This document shows positions 28,393 through 41,500 of a stretch of 64,000 bases of DNA, piece by piece (within the stretch, counting starts at the first letter, position 1; the number at the start of each line of letters is the position of its first letter). This stretch comes from Stratiolaelaps scimitus. Its lineage: Eukaryota > Arthropoda > Arachnida > Mesostigmata > Laelapidae. The notes beneath the pieces were generated by a model. The model was not told the origin of the DNA, made no database searches, and worked only from the letters and a program-made list of their open reading frames with translations. Position numbers and translations under genes: made by a program. The stretch is from positions 23,087,001-23,151,000 of the forward strand of contig JABWDB010000003.1 in the NCBI GenBank assembly GCA_019614645.1. The letters run 5' to 3'.

Positions 28393-28471
28393 TCATCACG
28401 CAGTGGGACTCGAACCTGCGGCCTCTGGCTTTTTTACAGCGAGAGACCTAGCCACCGTCCAAGCCACCGCC
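28393..28471 (-). repeat. tRNA-derived SINE-like copy 2
   Basis: On the minus strand it reads GGTGGCTTGGACGGTGGCTA, GTCTCTCGCTGTAAA and GCAGGTTCGAGTCCCAC. The last is a perfect B box (GGTTCGAGTCC). The shared words with 25320-25386 place both in one family. No complete cloverleaf forms. Confidence 0.6.
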
Positions 28472-29531
28472 CTGTTGAAGATATTCTTTGTCGTCCTTGG
28501 CGAACAATAAATCAAGCCGTACGAAATCAACTCAATTCAAAGCTTTCTCACCAACGAGATCGCATAATCGTCAAATCGACCAAACACAACTGATCAGCGA
28601 GGTATATTGCACAATTCCTTCTAGAGGCAAACCATTCAGAGACGAGATCTTGAATGAGAAAACGATCCGACAAGTTGTCAGCTAACCAAACAACCACATG
28701 CCAGTGTTATGTGAATACGAATTATACACTGCTGCTGTGCCTGCTTCGGCAATACTATAGTATTAAAGTCCCCCATCCTCAAAGCGCTCAAAACATTTAA
28801 GATGAGAACAGGGACGGGTGACGCCCACCGGCCCTGGCTGCCAATTCGCGGCATCACGCAGCATCACCTGAAGCCGTTCTGATAGCCGATGACTGATATG
28901 CTGTTGACGGGCAGACACAGGGGCCGTCACAATTTTCAAATGATGAAAATCATACCGAACGACATCACGAATCATCGCCGTCCATTCTGACAATGCTGAA
29001 GAGTCGCTACAGTGGTGATACTACACAATAATAAATAGAAATACGTAAATGATTTCAAAAACAGCAATTAGCACTTGTCGGTCAGTATTGCAGCAAAGTG
29101 GGAACACGTTTTCACATTAGCGTTTTCATCAACGTTTGGCTGGCCGGTTATTAAACCGTCTAATAAACAACAATTGCACTATTAGAATAACAATTGCCCC
29201 CGGTCGTGCACTGCTAAACGACCTCCTAAGGTGGACGATACGATGATCTTGATCTTGAGCGCGGTGTGCTAAGTATATTTGCACAAACATTCGCCTGTAC
29301 TGTTTACCCTCTCGTCATAATTCTGATGGCCTCAATCTTCCTGACTCCTATAATATATTCATCCAACCAAGCAACTAGAACATATTGACGCTCTCTCATA
29401 ATAGCTAAATCACCTGGGTGGATAGGGACAACTACAACCAGAATGCCACCATGTGTGAGACTGCTACCTGAAGCAGCACTCGTAACAAACAAAGAAAGAT
29501 TATAAACATATTTCTGTCCTCTTTACTGCAG

Positions 29532-29698
29532 GTATGTTGCATGGACACGACACGGGCACTGTCCAGTCAGCGCGGGTAGTAGATCCCCGCATGAATCTCA
29601 AAGGTAAGGTTGCCATGTGGCAGCAAAAAGCCGACCAGCACGCCGAGAAGCAGAAGTACAACTTCTTCAATGACAAAGATGGATGCGGCGTTAAAAGG
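29532..29698 (+). CDS. ABRA: ABRA exon with candidate start codon and WQQ motif
   Basis: The acceptor is tttactgcag and the donor is AGG|GTAGGT. ATG 29534 sits two bases into the exon and opens 55 codons that end in phase 0. The residues [20 protein letters not shown] match the conserved segment ahead of the Costars domain in ABRA proteins. A second in-frame Met lies at codon 20. Because the exon starts just before the ATG, the true start could be here, at codon 20, or in an unseen upstream exon. The family usually carries some residues before the WQQ motif, and this ATG supplies about 28. Confidence 0.85.
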
Positions 29699-32600
29699 GT
29701 AGGTTCCCATACAGCTGATGCCGCTATAGTGATAGGCTGATCCCGTTGCTGGGCACTTTCTCATGAGGGTCACTTGTATACGTTGGGCTATGGCGAAGAT
29801 TGTATTCTACATGTGGTAGAATACAGCTAGCTTCGGGTTGGAATAATCTCTCCCGTTTTATTAGAAATTCGAGGAATTTATCCGAATTTAAAGTTAAAGA
29901 CACAGACTGATAGTTGAGGCTGTCACAATTCGGTGACATTATCCATAATTGTATAGTATATGCCTTAGTTACCCGGGTAAGGAAGATGCCGAGGGGACCG
30001 TCTATTGTGTGACCCAATATGTTATATAAATACAACTTGATCAACGTAGTTATTTATTATAGTCCGTCGAGATAGGAGGTGAGAGCAACGCTGGTCAATA
30101 TAAATGCAGCGTGGGTCTCCGGTTGAAATCCCTCAGGATACATGCGAATCGGCGCTGTCTCAAAGTGCAAATTAATCAATAGAGTTATTATTATTATAGT
30201 AGTAGTAGCAGCCTACTACTCTATAATAATTATTCATTTGAACTACAACATTTTTTTAATTTGGCATTCCGAATGACACAAACGATGCGCCGCATTCTAA
30301 CGTCAGGACGTACGACAATGATGATTCCCCCTACAGGTAATTGACAAGAACGACCCGAATTATGGCCGCCCTGAGGCTGGTTCGAAAACCGATCTTCGCG
30401 GACAGAAAGCACAACGTGAGATCCTTAAGGAGATCCGCGAGTTGTGTGAGATCATCGACGAAGTCGGTTACCACAAAAAAGATGGAACTGTCATTATTGC
30501 CTTCGGACAACTCTTTGATGTGAGTATCGAACCTGTGACTTGCTCTAATGTTGTCCGTCTATGGTACTAATTTTAATAGTAATGGTAATAGAGAGCTGTG
30601 AGAGAAACTCCCACCCCCATAATCCCTAGAAATTCCGACCTACTGTATGTTTGAATAAACTGTGTTATCTCCCTAACTGATGATAATAGTAATAATAATA
30701 GTAATGGTAGGAAATCTAGAAATCGGCCCGATTGCTTCTGTCGAACACCCCCAAAAATACGCTGACTGACCGGTGTTGGAAGTCACAAATACCAGAAATG
30801 GCGGCAGCGTCGTCTGTCGAACCACAGACAGCTGAGAGAAAAAAACGCACTGTGGACGAAACTACAGAATATTCGAAATACCACTACGAAGTCTACCGAA
30901 TCGAGCTGTACTTGAATAAGCTTTCCATGTGAGGTGCTGTCAATTAACGTAGGAGAGCTAGCCCCACAAATTGGGTTGCGAGCTCACATGTAACGTGTAT
31001 TAAAATTTGTACATAAATACGAGACACGTCTTGCGTGAAAGTGCCTGCTCTCAGAGTATTCATTCTGGTATTTATTTGAGCCGACTGCTCGTTGGGCATG
31101 AAGTGGTCATTGAACGAGATTAAACTGTCTAGTAAAATGAATGGGAAAAAATACCGTTTTGTTTTTCAAGATTTGGAAAGTGCAATGTTACGCTATCCGG
31201 TGATGATGATGAATGTTGTGTAACGATCTGAGTAAGGATTTCGACACGTTGACATTTATATAGGAAAACATCTCGGCTATGAACGTCGCTTTCTGCTGAG
31301 GGCTTTTCAGATGCCGGTTATTACGGCGGAACTTATATATATCTTTAAACGTCATTAAAAGCACAACTGCGAATGAGCCTGTGTATCGCGCCCATCTAGA
31401 TTGCATGAACACCATCGCGCACCAGTAAAACAAATGAATTCGTCCGATTGACACTAATCATAATTTCATTAAACTCATCCTACGTAGTTGAATTGTATTT
31501 AATTCCGGCATCGAAGACATTTTTACGAGGAAGTTTTTCATACGCGATTTTCAAAATCTGGTCAAAAGCACTGTTCGACGTATTCATCACACTGGCAACG
31601 TCACTGGACGCTACAGGGACCAGTGTTTGTGCACGACGACATTCGCTTCATAACAAGAGGTTACATCTCGAAAACGACCCCTAGCGGAGGCTATTTTAAA
31701 TCTTCAACGAGTCCAAACGAAAACACCAGCGGGTGACACAAAATAGCAACAAAATAACACGACCGCGAAAACATCACCTATCTAATAATAAAATAATAAT
31801 GATAATGCTTCTTTTCACTAATATAATACAATGCCGGCCGCCGCCGTTGTTACTCGCCATTTTAGTAAGCGCCGGCAACATCATCATCATCACCACCAAA
31901 TTATTGCCCAGTGGTCAGATAATATCTCTCTCTCTCCCCATCTTTCTTCTATCTACATCTATCTCTATGTATCAGTGCGTGCCGTGCAGGTATCCGTATC
32001 GCATTCACCCACGTCAGTCCTAAACCGCCCCAGGGCCTGATTCTCAAGGAACGATACCGAATCATGCGCGTTGAACAGCACCCACCAGCCTCAGTTTCCC
32101 CTTCAGCGGCTGCAGAATATAGATCGTCATGTGCATATGTTGTGCATATGATAGATGTGCTTCCATTCTGATCAGTTCGTTGTGGAGGCACACAACGCAG
32201 CGTAAGGCTCGACGATGAGCCGGCGCGGAGGCGGGGGTTGGCATGTTGCGCATACTACAGACGGCGGTGCATTGCGCTAAAATGCGTCTGCTTTGTCGCA
32301 CGACGCGATGCGACTGTCTGTCTTTGCGTGGTTCATTTTCGTCCATTCGATCGTCACCGCCGCCGCGTCAGCGCATCCGCTGCAATATCTTCTCTACCTC
32401 TTAACTCTTCCCGGCCCGGCTCCGATCTCATAGTGCTCGTAGTCATTATTGAACCCCTTGTGATGCGCCCCTCATACCCGTGCGTGGTAATCACCTTCGG
32501 TATCCCGCGCTCACCTCTCTGTCTGCGCATCGCGCCGTGCGTTGGCCGGCGCTCATCCGGTGTCTGGCGAGTGTTGTCATCAACTGACAACTTCAAAGAC

Positions 32601-35600
32601 GACCATTGATTGACTGGCTGATTGACTAGATACTACTAAGACAATACTGACAAAAGTGCACTGTTAGCAGCGGCGCCGGCGCCCCGGCCGCCGGATAAAC
32701 GAGGGGCAGGTGCTGGCGCTGGCGATCTGGCCAGCTCGCGCGAGTCAGGGCGACGGAGAGGAGAGTGGAAGTATCGGAACGCTCCGAAATAATAACAGCA
32801 AGCCGCCCACTTGTCACTTGTCTTGTTAACGGCGGCGGCAGCATCAGCTGGGTGAGCTAGTGTGCACTTCGTCTTTCGGTTACCAGCTGATTCCGGCGGC
32901 TGGCAAATATTTCATAGTTGCTCACTGTGTGCGTGTGTCTGTCTGAGTGAATGAGCGTGTACATGAGCTCGTGAATCTGCTCTTGTGGACGCGTTCGCAC
33001 AGTTTCGGGGACCAGACGTGGCACGCGTGTTCCGGCGGCACAACTGCTACACATTGTGTTCTGCCAATGGAGCGCCGCCAGCTCGGGCCAATCGCTGTTT
33101 GTTGGTTGGTTGGCTGGCTGGCCCGGCCGGTGACCGCTTCAGGGCCAATGTCAGACAGCGGCAGCGAGCCGGGGGCAGAGCGGACAGTTGAAGATTTGGA
33201 TGGAATCAGCCGACAACTGACGACGATTGGCGAATGGCGTCTATCGCCATCCGCCGCCGTTGACTCCGCCGCCGCCGCAATCCGACGAGAGGTTTAGGGG
33301 CGGGGGGGGGGGGGGGGTTGAGGTCGCCACGGGGGATGGATGGACTTCAACGCACACTTCAGCAGTACCAGCAGGAATATGACGATGGAATATCGTTGAT
33401 GGCCATTCAAGCGTTCAGGTGGGCACTCAGACAGACAGCCAGTTAAGCTGATACCACTTTGTCGCTTGACTGACCGTTCATAACACTGCTTGTTGATAGC
33501 TCGGCGAGCCTGCGCGATGACGTTCGACGTCAACAGAAATAACACAAGCGACTGACCAATGGTGTCGTGACGGAAAAACGCTAGCCAGATTGAAATAACG
33601 GGATAATGTGACAATGGACATAAACACGTCGCCTTCTACACACGTCGCTTGTCCCCATACCGGCAATGTCCATAGCTGCGAGCGCTGGCTAGTCCACCAC
33701 TGTCGCTATTTAAGTTGCTTGCCAACTTTGCCAAATTTGATTGAATCAAGCTCAAGCATCGGCGGGTCGCGGGTGCGTTCACTTGGCGACTACGACTGAA
33801 ATAGCATCAACTATCCGCCTATCCATCAACGAACTAAGCGGCTGACGGGCTAACCATCACATTAGAGAAGGAGAACCTGTATGGCATTAACACATAGCTA
33901 TGATATAATAATAGCTGTGTGTGTGTGTGTGTGTGCGGGCGGATCAACGGATCGATTGAGGGCAACGGACAGCGAATACGTGCTGGTCTGTTATCGTCAC
34001 GTTATAGGTCACTCAGCGTCCCCGTGAGTGATTCAACAGGCGTCAAGGCGACTGGCTCGATGGAGGCGACGGGTATCGGAACAGAAAACACGAACAACGA
34101 TGACGCTGTTCGCCATTAGAACCAGCACGATATGATTTTGATCGTCGTGAAGAGATGGTTTTTGCAGGACGCGCTGGCAGTGGAGAGAGGGAGAGAGAGC
34201 AAGCGTTTGGTATATGATGTACAGTATACAATGGCCACAATGCTTTGTATTGTACGTGGATGACACTGAGGAAAATGTCAATGAAAAGGTATATGCAAAT
34301 GTATGAAATGAGAGTAGATATGTACATGGGACTAATGGGTTCAACTATCATTCGCGTGAGTGATAATGTCGAGACATGCTTTTGGCTTAAGCTATTGCTA
34401 CTAGGCTGACCACGTTTATGACTGGGAGTGCTTTACATGCACACAGTGCATGAGGTTTACTCATGGAACATATCGTGGAAGGCTGCAAAATAGATCGGCT
34501 TATTCAACACTTGAGAGCTGGACAAGTCACGCGGATAGCCCAGTTCATATAGCTGAAATTGCAAGTCGCTTGAACGTGCGTTTGTGTATAACTTGTCTCC
34601 TGAGTTGGTTTTACAGGAGAACATTCAAAGACCTTTTTGTCTATGGAGGCCAAATCGAACTTAATATGGATCAGACTAATTGATATGGACCCTGCTAATG
34701 CGTAGATGTACGATACATAATTGATTAGCACTCCGTACATGGGGTACATAGTTACTTATTCCATTGCTCTAATTCTGAAATCATATCCCTGGCAACTATC
34801 TGATACACTGGACAGCGTCTAATTTGTTCAACAACAAAAACACAACGAGTATAGCCAGAATAGCCACGAGGAGTATATATATATATATATATATAATAGA
34901 CATGTTTGAGGAGCGCCCGAATGAATAACGATAAATAAATGCATACGCTTACGGAACGATTATGTTCATTCCAATCGACGTTTACGTTGCTGTGAGTCCG
35001 ACCCGTCCGGTCGGATGTGTCGGCCCTGCGCTTTCTGTCAGATCGCTCCGAAACAACCTCATTGTCCGAATTGCTCCGATCACCCCCCCCCTACACCTCG
35101 TATCGTAATGACGAGACGAAGCGGTGTATATATATATATACATACGCACGCATACGGTAGCTGTGAGCGGCAGTCACCATTTAACAATGCAGTGGCATTG
35201 TGCATCTATTAGATGAAGTCGTTGAAGAGCGAACGCAAAAGATCATCAATCGAATGAGCGCGGTTCAGTGAACAGCCGCATGAATCCAGCAGCAGATACT
35301 ACTGCGGCAGCGGCCTCGTGAATTCGCTTTTCGTCCTCTATGACTTTGTTGTTGTTGCTGCTGCTGCTGCTGCTGCCGGTTGAACCAGTAAAAAACCAAT
35401 AAAGGCAGGCGATGATGGCCAGGCACCGATTGGACGATCAGTGGCGCTGCCTCGTAGACGGACAGCTCCGATTTTCAGTTTTACGATCGATATCGTCGTC
35501 GGAAGGGAGAGACACGGACGACAACGACGGCAACAAGATCGGACAGACAACGCCGAAACTACACAATGAGGAACAAACAAGAGGAACCATATCAGCAGTA

Positions 35601-37338
35601 TCATTGGCAGCAGCAGCAACAGCAACAATAGCAACATTGGCAGAAGTAGCCACAGCAAAACTACCATCTGCTGTAGCGGCTGCAACAACGACAACAACAA
35701 TACATAGCAACATGCAGGCTGCAACAACAACAACAACACGAAATGATAATGAACGGGCCAAGTGAAAGTCTGGTGCAAACGACAACAGCAGTCGCAGGGC
35801 GGTCGTGTGTCCCAGACTACAATCGACGATTAGCCCCTTTTGCAGCAGCAGCAGCTGCGTTTGTTGTCGCTTGGTGCCTCATTCTGCTGACTAACTGACT
35901 GACGAAGTGAAGTGGTGCACAGACGACGGTCGGTCGGTCGGACAGACACTGCCCCCTCCGGAACAAGAACGGCCTCACGGCGACGATGACCACACCGGGG
36001 GACGCTACCGTTGTCGGCGCCACCACCGCCGCCGCCGTAGCATCCCAGTAGATAGGTATAATAGATGATCTGACTGGCTCTTGCGGCAGTCCACAGAACA
36101 ACGGTGCAAGCGGAGGCCGTCGTGACTGCGCTGCTGCTATAATAATAAACGAACGGTGGATGATGTACCCACGGGTTGACTGCCATTGTCGTTGTTGTTG
36201 TTGCTGCTGCTGCTGCTCCTCCGGCTGCCGTTGTTGACTGGGGCTAGGCAAGATGCGCAGCATCTTCTGCGGAAGCTGCGGCTGTTTACGCCACTTTGAG
36301 ATAGCTGTTGGCGGATCCTGCCTTCCGATACCGCGGGCGGCCGGATCAATAGACTGGACCAAGGAACTTGCACGCTTGAATACGTGTCGTATGGCAGCAG
36401 GATAAAGTCACAGGAGCATTTTGTGTACGACTAGAGAAACAACAACAACAAAACACTAAGGGAAGTAAAGAACGTGAAAAGATCCGAATAGGCAGCAACT
36501 AATTAAAACAACAATAAGAACACAGCAAACACACAAAAAAAACAACAACAAGAACAAATGCTTTATATAATGTGGTTTCGAATTTACACAGGGGCTAGCA
36601 GATGTCGACTAAAGAGTTGGTGCAGTTAAGTTACACTCAACTATCGACATATCGGTGGAGAAGGTTAATTTGTCTTCGTTCTATAATGGCAACGAAAAAA
36701 GTTTGACCCATCTAGCTGAGAGTGCCGAACAATACGGGCCCATGTATGTGCATAATGATATATTGAGATTATGCCACTATCGTTGATGGCCTAGTTGACG
36801 ATTTATCATTAGCATCGACCCTATGCTGTACACATCAATCCGTCATCATTCGCTGCCAGTTAAATTCACCATACACCGTGGTACTGTCTCTTTCATCATA
36901 CATACAACTACCATGACACCTGTCATCTTAAACGGACATCATATCGCTGACGTTAAGATCACTATTATAAACTTTTACTTTTATTGGTTCAGAGAGGCAC
37001 CAGCGGTTCCCCACCACGCGGTGTCAACTCGTGATGTGCCACCCTTCAATAAAAACAGGCACCGTCGAAACCTGGCCAGTGCATATTTTCTGCTTATGCT
37101 GTTGAATAATGTGAACAGCAACCTAGCACATATTGTAGCAGCGTGCGTTTAATCGCACGATCGAATGTGTGTTTCCGATATATTCGATAAAGCCAATGGG
37201 CATTCCTGGCATAGCTGCAAACCGCCGCCGCTGCCGTCTCCGCACTGAAGCGGCAGCTGTGCACTACGATTTAGTTGTGTACCGCAAATACCGTTCTCGT
37301 GTTGTACATCATTGTATACAAAGCTAAAAATGTACCTA

Positions 37339-37369
<31 letters not shown>

Positions 37370-38512
37370 CTGGGAGCTTCATGAGGTGCTATGGTGATGG
37401 TTGTACGGCATCCGATGGCAGCTGATTTTCCGAAGTTGTTGCCGCTGCTTCGCGTCGGAGTCCGACGTGCTCTGCTTGTGTGTGTCTACCGTTGGCGTTT
37501 TTTGCTTTTATCTTCAATGTCTCCTATGCATTATAATGTCTGTATCTCTGTGTGAGTGATATAAGCTGCGTTTATATCAGCACGTCGGCTGATCCTCTGA
37601 TCCATCCCAGTTTCGACGTATTTATTCCCTGCCTTAATTCCCATCTACGCCAGATAGACCGAGCTACCGCTCGACAGAGCTAGCCGTCACGGGACCGACA
37701 AGCTGGCTATGGATCGCTGCCGCGCACAGCAGTGCAGCATTGCTTGATATTGTGACGTAGTCAGGAAAGCGAAGATTGATTGGACCCCACCATCATCTGC
37801 TCTCTACGACTCCTCACTACAACTATTATTACAGCCAGTGGCTGCGGTGGTGATATCAGTCAGTAACGAGCTGTCCGTCTCAACCGGTCGGTCTTAGCGG
37901 TACTTTTTGTTATTTTATTTCTGCTGTTGCTGCTGCTGCTGTCGCTTCTGTCGTCGATACCGATGATACTTTCCCTCGGGGTTCACATTCTTCCAGTAAC
38001 AACAGCGCCCAGAAACCAACGTATTCTTTCAACGGGCGCGTTTTAGCTAACGTGGAGTTGGCTGACGCTGCCGCCGCCGGCGCAACCGCTATTGCTACTA
38101 CTACTAGTACTACAGTATCTGACGGCAGCGTACGTCTCTGTGCCGATTCGACGACGCTGTAAATATTTGCTGGTCTTCTTGCATTTGTGCCGTTTCGCGT
38201 ACCCTGCCAATGTTATTATTTTCCTATTTTACGGTGAACTGTAATCGACATCGCGAAGGAGTCAACGAATGGCATAGTCAACCCCCGCCGATCAATTCGC
38301 CTGTAACAAGATGCATATGCTTGTACATACACACACATACATTGATAGATCGATATAGATAAATCGATATATTATATGGAGCTAGAGTTGATATCGGTCG
38401 TAGTCCTAAATTATCATGATGAGCTCCCAATAGAAAGTGAAAAGCAGTAAAGAGATGACAGGCCTATCCATCTACTATTTATCTAAGATACATTGTACAT
38501 AAATAGCTACAT

Positions 38513-38573
<61 letters not shown>

Positions 38574-41500
38574 AAACATTCCATAAGCAGCTTCTGGAAT
38601 GTAGAACTGCTGGTCTCGATTTCGGATTCTCTACTAATTAGTTCATAATAATTGTCACGTGTGGTTATTAGATGGCTGATGAAGTGTAAAATGACATTCG
38701 TTGAAAGGTTTATTATGTTGACATGAATATGTTGCTCGATGCAAAAACAAGAGTCAAACATCATGCATGGGCGCACTTCTTATTTGAATTGAAATTATGG
38801 TGGAAGTACAACTAAAGCGAGATATCGGCTTTTGTTCGCGTTCCAATCATATTACACACGTGGCCTACTTCACATCACCACCTTGCAACGAGTTGAATTT
38901 AATGATGGAAGCCGTACTGTCTATCATAACAGTGTTTAGTCGTTTATACGTTTGGCGTATACTGAAGCCGGTAGCATATCTGACACCCTTTGATGAAAGG
39001 AACACCGCATTCGAAGTTTGCTCTGTGCTTAGCTCATAGTGTTAACTGTATAAAGATGATCTACCCGTCGCTATTTGGCTTAAGATGTCGATGTGATTTG
39101 TGTAAGCTAGAAGCGTGCAGTGGTGAACATGACTGGCATTGTCAAAAGCTGAAAGTAAATAATCTATTGCAGTAAAATATTGTCACTTAGACAAAAACGT
39201 CGAATTCGTTTATAATCTACAGCCAGCGTGTCCGTTCACAGTCGTTATGTTCTGCTCTATATATAAATAGCTCCGGTCTCGCCAAGGTCGATTGATCCCT
39301 ACGATTGTTGTTGTCGTCGTTGTTATTGTTGTTGTTCCTATTATTGATGTGGTTTGGAAACCAGGTCATATTTATACTAATTTATGAAACAAAGCACCTC
39401 CAATGCTTTGAAGACTTTCCCAATATTTGTGGCATAACATTACTTAATACTCGATTACTCCGAATCAGATGCAACTCTCCCAACGAACAGCCAAACACAA
39501 GGACACATACACACAAGCATAGACTCACGGACCTACACGTACATATTCTACATTTGTATACACCTAAAATTCTGAATTCATTTCACTGATGCACTGACCC
39601 AAGTTACTCAACACACACACACAGACACACATACAGAGTCGGACGTGAGATGGAGATGAATCCATAGTTGGGCGGACGAGCCAACAGATTGACGAACAGA
39701 TGACAGACTGACGTATGCATTCAATGCTGGACAGCAGCAGCAGCAGCTGTTGACAATAGCGCAAGAAAATAAATGATAATTTCAAATGGATGGATACACG
39801 GACTGGCGGACGGCGCCGAGCTGTGGCCATGCTGCGGAAGTCCACTCTTCGCAAGACGATGATCATTTCATTTGGGGAATAACAATGGCAACGCGAGAAT
39901 ACTCTAATAAACTACTGCTATATAATACAAGAAGTACCACAACGACAACAACAGCAACAACAACAACGACAACGACAACAACAAGAACAACAGTAGTCTA
40001 TTTGTTTGTTTGTTTGCTCTTCTCATCACTGCTACTTCGTCATCGTCTCTTCTGTTACTCTTCGGTCGGCCTGTTGAGTTTCGGTTACAGTGTTCATTTT
40101 TCTATGATGAATAAATACATCATCACACTTTCGTCTTTGTTGTCCTCTGCTTGTTGTTGGCCGGATGGTACAACAACAGTGCAGTGAGGCTTGCTGCCAA
40201 GGCGGCCACTGCGACTATGACTATTATCACTGCAACAGCTGCCGCCATTATCCACTGTGGACCTGCACAGAACAGTTTCAAAGTGGCGCGCGAACGCGAC
40301 CCCTCCCGTCAAGGGGGTCCACGTTAGGGTGGTTGCATCACCGCATAACCAAGCAGAGTAGCAAGCGACTAGACGGCTGGCAGCCAACTGCCGGAGGCAT
40401 TTCTGCTCGCCTCGACACCGGTGCCAAAATGAGCCGTCGGCATCCGCTGCTGCTTGAACGTGTTAGCAGCTTTCAGTTGATTGATTTCAATTCTCAGCTC
40501 AGCCCAGCTATGTGTCCGTATAGTTGTGTAAGTGGTGATTGTATATAGACCCGAAATATATTATGTTGTTTCGTGTTATTATTTTTAATTATTATTATTA
40601 TTATATTATTATTATTTTTTATTATCATTATTTTGTGTTTGAAGCCATAGAAGCTATACTGACGAGTGAGCATGTTCAACATAATATTATAATAACAATC
40701 GAAGTAATGCCGAAGAAAGGAGGATGTCAGCATCAACAATAGCTACAATCATCGTCACGAAATTCCAACAAGAAAGCAAACGACCAGACGAAAAGAAAAC
40801 GCAAATCGGAACGAATATCGAAAATTGACACATCCATTCGTTCGTCGATTGAAAGCATCAGCCATCGTCAAAGCGTCATCCCAGAATTGTCGCGCCGTAC
40901 CTTCGTGGATGAACAACGCGCTGGAACAGCGCTGGCCTATTCAGCTTGCTATTACGATCTAAAAGTGTTACTAGTACCAGTAGATACAGATGAAATTCAG
41001 ACATCAAAGATATTCGTCGATTTGCCACGCTAACAAAAGACATTTCTGAGTTAGCTAGCTAGCCATATTTCTGTTCGAGCAGAAGAGAGACCATCTGTTC
41101 TTCTTCTGCAGGACCCGCGACCATCACGAAGCTATATTGTCATTACAGGAGGGCGAAACACGTTCAGTCGACGGCGACGTTAAGCGACAGGCTGAGATAT
41201 GGTCAGGCGTAAAATAGCTATAGCGACAGACCGGAGATGATGCTGTTGTGTTCCTCGAACACATGAACCCATGAACGAAGTCACTTGGAAAACAGCAGAC
41301 CCCCCATATTGTATTTGATTGTCTTCAACCAGCGACAATAGCCAGCAGGGCTGTGTTTTTTGTTGTTCTTTTTTTTATAAACAGAATATCATCAATATGT
41401 ACCTAGTGACCTATTAAACTATGGATATATAGGTAAATAGGTAAATGGTGTAGAATCACGTTGATATCGAGATGCATATTTTGGGATAGCTAATTTCGTT

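Larger units (their letters stand above)
23401..29531. other. Non-coding stretch before the first recognised ABRA exon
   Basis: It holds TA arrays at about 23690-23715 and 23731-23754, CAA/AAT at 25988-26022, GTT at 26465-26487, GA at 26697-26735, AAT at 26760-26805, GGC at 26860-26888, CAG at 27749-27783, and the two tRNA-derived copies. No protein-coding exon was recognised. An upstream ABRA exon could be hidden here. Confidence 0.45.

Noticed and set aside
35817..36362. 181-codon Gln-rich open frame on the minus strand
   Set aside because: The poly-Gln comes from a CAG repeat. No conserved segment, and open frames in other registers cover the same bases.
40094..40548. Overlapping frames on both strands, one with a Cys-rich start, one with a short coiled-coil-like stretch
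   Set aside because: Neither resembles a known family, and the frames are broken by stops within about 130 codons.
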